9,808 bases of DNA, taken from positions 1-9,808 of the forward strand of contig DQIO01000249.1 in the NCBI GenBank assembly GCA_020793555.1, in the 5' to 3' direction. The DNA comes from Methanosarcinaceae archaeon. GTDB lineage: Archaea; Halobacteriota; Methanosarcinia; Methanosarcinales; Methanosarcinaceae. The notes under the pieces were generated by a model, which worked only from the letters and a program-made list of their open reading frames with translations, was not told the DNA's origin and did no database searches. Numbering within the stretch: position 1 is the first letter of the stretch; each line of letters starts with the position of its first letter. Of this stretch, positions 6,350 to 9,808 are shown in pieces. The position numbers and the translations under genes were made by a program.

Positions 6350-6411
6350 GAGAAAAAGCTCACTTCGTTCGCGTTAATTCGGAGTACATAATCTTATAGA
6401 ATATATACAAT
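6350..6411 (+). repeat. palindromic intergenic element, copy D
   Basis: Bases 6374-6410 align without gaps to copy A 5224-5260, with 27 of 37 positions identical by eye. The left part (GAGAAAAAGCTCACTTCG) aligns to GGGAAAAATTTCCCTTACG in copy B with one gap. TTAACG at 6345-6350 and CGTTAA at 6372-6377 also form an inverted repeat. It sits between prefoldin beta and the DHH gene; on the minus strand its TATATATTC could be the DHH promoter. Confidence 0.5.
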
Positions 6412-6455
6412 CAAAAATTGCTTTGTTTGATGGTCATTATAGGAATATCAAGCAC

Positions 6456-6809
6456 CTATTGTGCCTGAGTGCCCATTGACTGCTCAAGTTGTTCCTGAAG
6501 TTGTGTAAAACGCTTTGTGATACGCTCTTCCTGTTTGCTGATGGATTGAAGTCTCAATGACAAAGTTTCGTTCTTTTCAGTTAACTTTGTAATTGTATCC
6601 ACTTTGCTGGATTGTATCTGTAATTCTCCAACAGCCCTGTAAACAACAGCGTCATCCGATAATTTTTCAAGTTCTTCAAGCGCCATTTCTGACTCTTTTT
6701 TGATACTATCCATTTGAGCTTTTTGCGATGCAAGTGCTTGCGCTTGCTGCTGAACTTGCTGCAATTGAGCCAACTGGTTTTGTATCTGTGGGGGTAATTC
6801 ATTACTCAT
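6456..6809 (-). CDS. pfdB: prefoldin subunit beta
   Basis: A 117-residue subunit of archaeal prefoldin, the alpha2-beta4 jellyfish-shaped chaperone that captures unfolded proteins and passes them to the thermosome. The layout is typical: a long N-terminal coiled-coil helix (about 5-50, QIQNQLAQLQQVQQQAQALA and a heptad-rich continuation), the central beta-hairpin region DDAVVYRAVGELQIQ (52-66), and a C-terminal coiled-coil helix (about 68-112). Length is normal for the beta subunit and no signal peptide is present. AGGTGA (6816-6821, minus strand) lies 6 bases before the ATG and supports this start. The alpha subunit is not in the window. The next leftward gene is the DHH phosphoesterase. In other archaea a small Pcc1- or DUF3194-type gene often lies in this cluster; neither is present here. 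Confidence 0.95.
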   Translation of the reverse strand: MSNELPPQIQNQLAQLQQVQQQAQALASQKAQMDSIKKESEMALEELEKLSDDAVVYRAVGELQIQSSKVDTITKLTEKNETLSLRLQSISKQEERITKRFTQLQEQLEQSMGTQAQ

Positions 6810-7293
6810 TTGGTTTCACCTAGAGCTTCAATAATCACTAAAAGGATTTTAATGTTTCTATGGAATCAGTATTTCCGATTGGCCATAGTTCCGAGTGTGC
6901 ATAATTTCATACAGTCATGAAATACTCAAAAAAGACTGTCGGAAAAGTATCTGAAAAGCGCCAAAGTCAAACGTTGCGACGGCACACCCAATCGCAGCAG
7001 AGCTGCGGGGCATGACGATTAAGATGCAACTGCCACAGGAGGCATATTTCCACACTATTCCCCTTAAACCTAAATGACTTTTGGCAACAGTTTGATTAAA
7101 TACAATGTATAATTTTAAAGTTATATATTCCACGGAAATGGTACTTGACTTAATATTTATAATTCGATTCACTTTACCCATTAAATGCGAAAATATCTGA
7201 TTTTTATTGGTGATGGTGGGGTACGCCGCCTGCGGAGTTTTGTATCGTTTGTATTGAAGACCATCAAAAAGGTCGTTTCAATCACACGAGATC
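6810..7293. other. 484-bp intergenic region between U32 gene and prefoldin beta
   Basis: No credible gene. A leftward frame of 88 residues (7181 to 6915) has an unconvincing composition and no ribosome binding site I can defend. Structures seen: an inverted repeat ATTTCAT/ATGAAAT (6904-6910 and 6917-6923); a perfect hairpin CGCAGC/GCTGCG with a 3-base loop (6993-7007) in a locally GC-rich patch; a possible fifth palindromic core at 7106-7127; and GACC/GGTC (7260-7263 and 7272-7275) with a T5 loop on the minus strand, which could end the U32 transcript. The prefoldin promoter should lie here, but I see no strong minus-strand TATA box. Confidence 0.5.
7106..7127 (+). repeat. possible core-only fifth copy of the palindromic element
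   Basis: The 22 bases here match the copy B core (5298-5320) at about 20 positions with one deletion (TGTATAATTTTA followed by AAGTTATATA). Flanking sequence is not clearly related, and AT-rich composition makes such matches easier, so this is tentative. Confidence 0.3.
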
Positions 7294-9741
7294 TCAAACT
7301 CCCCTGAAGTACTGCCCTTTCGTATAAACATCTCCCTGTCGCCCTCGTATCCTGACACTCTTTCCCATGAGTGCTTCTCTGTATGCTTTTGTGATCTCCT
7401 TGACTTCTCTTTTTGTGTTCAATTTCAGGTCAAGTCGCAGCACGTCTGCACCGGATCCTTTTAGTTCTTCAACATCATCGAGCATGTTGAGCACTTCAAA
7501 GTTGTAGATGAGTGTCCGCGTTCCCCATCGTTTTACAGGGAATTTGCGTTCTTTTTTGTCAACAAGTAGTACATCGCTGTCACTTTGCACAATATTTTTG
7601 TCAACGAGAGGTTTTAAGAGATCGTTCTCTGTCACAAGTAAAAGTTCGCGACCATGTGCAACAATCTCGATCTGCCGGTCCTTATTGAATGCTTCCAGAT
7701 TTTCGGAAATATGCCATATCTCGTCAAGGTTCAATTCACTCGAAAGTGTCACTCTATGCGCTCCTGCATCAAAGAATACGCAGGATGTGAGAGCATTGAA
7801 GGTGTTGAGTTCTTTTTGAGCGACAAAAGGGATTCCGCATGTTTTTGCAACCTGTACTGCACCGAGGTTTGAACATGACAAACCGAATCCGGCAGTTTTG
7901 ACCTCTTCGATAAGTGGTGTGAGTGATATTAATTCGTGGTCGTGTGTAATCTGGGGCACAATGAATACGAACTCGACTCCATCTTCTTTTTTCGCGATTG
8001 GGTCTTTCAATTCGCTGAACTGTTCAATTGGAATATAGACAATATCGGCACCGGCATCTGCTGCATAGAACATGGAGTCGGCATCACTGACTTCAACGCT
8101 CAAAAGTGGGATCTTTGTATTGTTATTTTCGGAGTTGAGGTCTGGAAGATGCGGGTTCTTACGTTCGCGTTTATATCCCCTGATGGTCTTTTGCAAAAAC
8201 ATATCTGCGGCTTCGCGCCTTGCATTTGTGAGTACACCTATCGGGATGAAGATGTCCTCATCTGCTACAACGTCTACAGATTCAGCAGCGTAGGGTGTAT
8301 CACCGAGTTTTTCAATAATTGTTTTGATCTTTTCGTCGGTGGTTGGAGCTTTCATGGCTTGCTGGACAGTGTAGTCGTCTTCAAATACCACGCCTTCTGT
8401 TTCACCTGTTGACCCTTTGATCTCGATCTTGAGTTTCTCATCCTTTCTTGCTGTGACTTTAATGTTGACAGGGGATGTTTTGAGGTCTGTTTTTTGCAAC
8501 CTGTTCAATAGATGCCGGTCAGTTGTGATGTATAATTCGTTACCGATGTCTACGGATTTGCCGGTCTTTGAACTGATCTCAAGTATCACGGTCTCGCCGG
8601 CTTTTGCATTTTCGATTCGTTCTTCACCGCGTTTCATTACGTTGACTGCTGAGCCGAGCATTCTTTTTCGGGTCTGTATTCCTATGCCGTCTTTTGCATT
8701 GAAATCTTCATGCAGTTTTACCATTAAACTTGTGGTGTATCTGAAATCTGCGATGTCTACTAATTTGCCAAGGAACAAGCCGTAGTTTGAGCTGTATTTT
8801 GGATGTGTGACATCACTTTCTCCGAGCATGAAACCTTTTGTGAATCCGCGGTAGAACAGTTTTGTGAGTTCTTTTTCGTCGGCTTCGATCTCATCTTTGT
8901 TAAGAACTCCGTCATTCTTTAGACTCTCGACTGCTGATCTGTAGGCGCTTGCGCTTTTTGTTACGTACTCGCCTCTTTTCATCCTGCCTTCGATCTTGAG
9001 GCTTACTACACCTGTGTTTACAATTTTGTCAATTTCGGGGAGTGTGCAGAGTTCGGCATTACTGATCGGATATTCGCCTATCCCGATCTTTGAGTTGTCT
9101 ACATCGAGTCCATCGACTATGAAACTGTATCGCAGTCTGCAAGGCTGGGTACATGCTCCACGGTTTGCGCTCCTGCCACTGATGAAACTGCTGAACAGGC
9201 ATCGCCCTGAGTATGAGTAGCAAAGGGCACCGTGTACGAATACTTCTGCTTCGATGCCGGTGTTGTCGATTATGTTTTTCAGTTCTGTGGTATTCAGTTC
9301 CCTTGAGAGTATGACCCGATCGGCCCCGATGTCCTCTACAAATTGTGCGCCGGCTGTGTTGTGTATTGTCATCTGGGTGCTTGCATGGAGTTTGAGGTCA
9401 GGGTATGTTTCCCTGATGATCCGCATCAAGCCGAGATCTTCCATTATTATTGCATCGATGCCGAAGGAGTAGGCGCTGTCGATTATGTTAAGTGCGTCCT
9501 GTATCTCGTCCTGTTTGATTGGTATGTTGAGTGCGAGAAAGACTTTTGTGTCGTGCGAGTGGGCTAAGTCGATGGCGTCTTCAAGTTCATCGAGTTCGAA
9601 GTTGGTTGCTCCCCATCTTGCATTGAAGTCACGTATTCCGAGGTAGACGGCATCTGCGCCGCCCTTCAGGGCGGCAAGCAGGGATTCACGGTCGCCGGCG
9701 GGTGCGAGTATTTCTGGGGAGGTTGGGGTGTTTTGGGACAT
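7294..9741 (-). CDS. long U32-family protein with DUF3656-like region, probable Fe-S RNA hydroxylase
   Basis: An 815-residue protein historically annotated as peptidase U32 or collagenase-like. Module 1 (about 9-330) starts EILAPAGDRESLLAALKGGA and has the signature VFVHGALCYSYSGRCLFSS (168-186), GACTQPCRLR (196-205) and SLKIEGRMK (247-255). C174, C181, C197 and C232 match the spacing of the four cysteines that bind a [4Fe-4S] cluster in UbiU/UbiV-type relatives; C201 is an extra conserved cysteine. A middle region (about 380-530, with IPIGVLTNARREAADMF) resembles DUF3656. A second U32-like module (about 545-795) repeats the first without its cysteines. Related bacterial proteins RlhA, TrhP and UbiU/UbiV hydroxylate rRNA, tRNA or ubiquinone precursors; the length and DUF3656 region point to the RlhA-like branch. 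The archaeal substrate is not known to me. No Shine-Dalgarno motif precedes the ATG; a TATA box about 29 bases upstream suggests a leaderless mRNA. Confidence 0.88.
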   Translation of the reverse strand: MSQNTPTSPEILAPAGDRESLLAALKGGADAVYLGIRDFNARWGATNFELDELEDAIDLAHSHDTKVFLALNIPIKQDEIQDALNIIDSAYSFGIDAIIMEDLGLMRIIRETYPDLKLHASTQMTIHNTAGAQFVEDIGADRVILSRELNTTELKNIIDNTGIEAEVFVHGALCYSYSGRCLFSSFISGRSANRGACTQPCRLRYSFIVDGLDVDNSKIGIGEYPISNAELCTLPEIDKIVNTGVVSLKIEGRMKRGEYVTKSASAYRSAVESLKNDGVLNKDEIEADEKELTKLFYRGFTKGFMLGESDVTHPKYSSNYGLFLGKLVDIADFRYTTSLMVKLHEDFNAKDGIGIQTRKRMLGSAVNVMKRGEERIENAKAGETVILEISSKTGKSVDIGNELYITTDRHLLNRLQKTDLKTSPVNIKVTARKDEKLKIEIKGSTGETEGVVFEDDYTVQQAMKAPTTDEKIKTIIEKLGDTPYAAESVDVVADEDIFIPIGVLTNARREAADMFLQKTIRGYKRERKNPHLPDLNSENNNTKIPLLSVEVSDADSMFYAADAGADIVYIPIEQFSELKDPIAKKEDGVEFVFIVPQITHDHELISLTPLIEEVKTAGFGLSCSNLGAVQVAKTCGIPFVAQKELNTFNALTSCVFFDAGAHRVTLSSELNLDEIWHISENLEAFNKDRQIEIVAHGRELLLVTENDLLKPLVDKNIVQSDSDVLLVDKKERKFPVKRWGTRTLIYNFEVLNMLDDVEELKGSGADVLRLDLKLNTKREVKEITKAYREALMGKSVRIRGRQGDVYTKGQYFRGV

Positions 9742-9744
9742 GGG
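9716..9744 (+). other. G-quadruplex motif across the U32 start codon
   Basis: On the + (template) strand four G-runs of three or four lie at 9716-9719, 9725-9728, 9735-9737 and 9742-9744, with loops of 5, 6 and 4 bases. This fits the usual G3+N1-7 pattern. The run overlaps the first codons and the ATG of the leftward gene, whose mRNA is correspondingly C-rich. Confidence 0.5.
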
Positions 9745-9766
9745 TGGTGTTTGGATAATTTTGGTG

Positions 9767-9773
9767 TTTATAG
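9767..9773 (-). promoter_or_regulatory. TATA box for a probably leaderless U32 transcript
   Basis: CTATAAA on the minus strand is centred about 29 bases before the ATG at 9741. Archaeal initiation lies about 25-30 bases downstream of the TATA box, so transcription should begin at or within a base or two of the start codon. The absence of any G-rich ribosome binding site (upstream bases are ACACCACCC) agrees. Confidence 0.5.
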
Positions 9774-9808
9774 GGGGGTTATGTGATTTATGCTTTGGTT
9801 TGGGGGGG

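Noticed and set aside
6915..7181. Leftward 88-residue frame in the prefoldin-U32 gap
   Set aside because: No recognisable domain, no convincing ribosome binding site, and it runs through hairpins and AT-rich repeats.
7224..7235. 12-base string CGCCGCCTGCGG, also present inverted at 221-232
   Set aside because: A 12-mer match between two places in a window of this size, counting both strands, is expected by chance; the flanks do not align.
7936..8412. Rightward 158-residue frame inside the U32 gene
   Set aside because: Antisense shadow of a clearly coding gene; aromatic- and cysteine-rich composition typical of reverse-strand frames.
1..9808. CRISPR array, tRNA, rRNA or toxin-antitoxin pair
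   Set aside because: No regularly spaced repeats with unique spacers, no cloverleaf or rRNA signature, and no paired small genes were seen on either strand.

Overview
The window looks like chromosomal DNA from a methanogenic archaeon, most likely of the order Methanosarcinales. The reasons are a class I HMG-CoA reductase (archaeal isoprenoid lipid synthesis), an archaeal prefoldin beta subunit, a stand-alone archaeal DHH/DHHA1 phosphoesterase, an aryl-CoA ligase paired with a double-ACT protein, and GGTGA/GAGGT-type ribosome binding sites. Intergenic DNA is AT-rich and carries archaeal TATA boxes. Genus cannot be fixed from sequence alone.

Layout. Bases 1-500 hold no gene I can name: one weak open frame at the left edge, two back-to-back hairpins just after its stop, and a third GC-rich hairpin with a T-run. 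A small leftward gene (507-878) resembles short proteins and N-termini associated with IS1634-type transposases. A 400-bp AT-rich divergent promoter region follows. Two rightward genes come next: a DsrE-like protein (1279-1644) and hmgA (1747-3000). hmgA faces a leftward block: paaK-like aryl-CoA ligase (5103 to 3799) followed by a two-ACT-domain protein (3739 to 3302). Upstream of it, also leftward, are a DHH/DHHA1 phosphoesterase (6312 to 5347) and prefoldin beta (6809 to 6456). After a 484-bp gap without a credible gene comes a long leftward U32-family protein (9741 to 7294).

How the genes work together. hmgA makes mevalonate for archaeal lipids. The ligase and ACT protein form a likely two-gene unit for activating an aryl acid such as phenylacetate or indoleacetate, with the ACT protein as a probable amino-acid sensor. 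The DHH protein and prefoldin are housekeeping functions (small-RNA/nucleotide turnover and protein folding). The U32 protein is probably an Fe-S RNA-modifying hydroxylase.

No defence island, CRISPR array, tRNA or complete insertion sequence is visible. The least explained structure is a family of imperfect, roughly 40-63-bp intergenic elements built around a TATATAATT/AATTATATA palindrome. It has four recognisable copies (two in tandem upstream of the ligase) and perhaps a fifth core. Other points worth a look are a degenerate second U32 module that has lost its cluster cysteines, and a predicted G-quadruplex across the start of what looks like a leaderless U32 gene.
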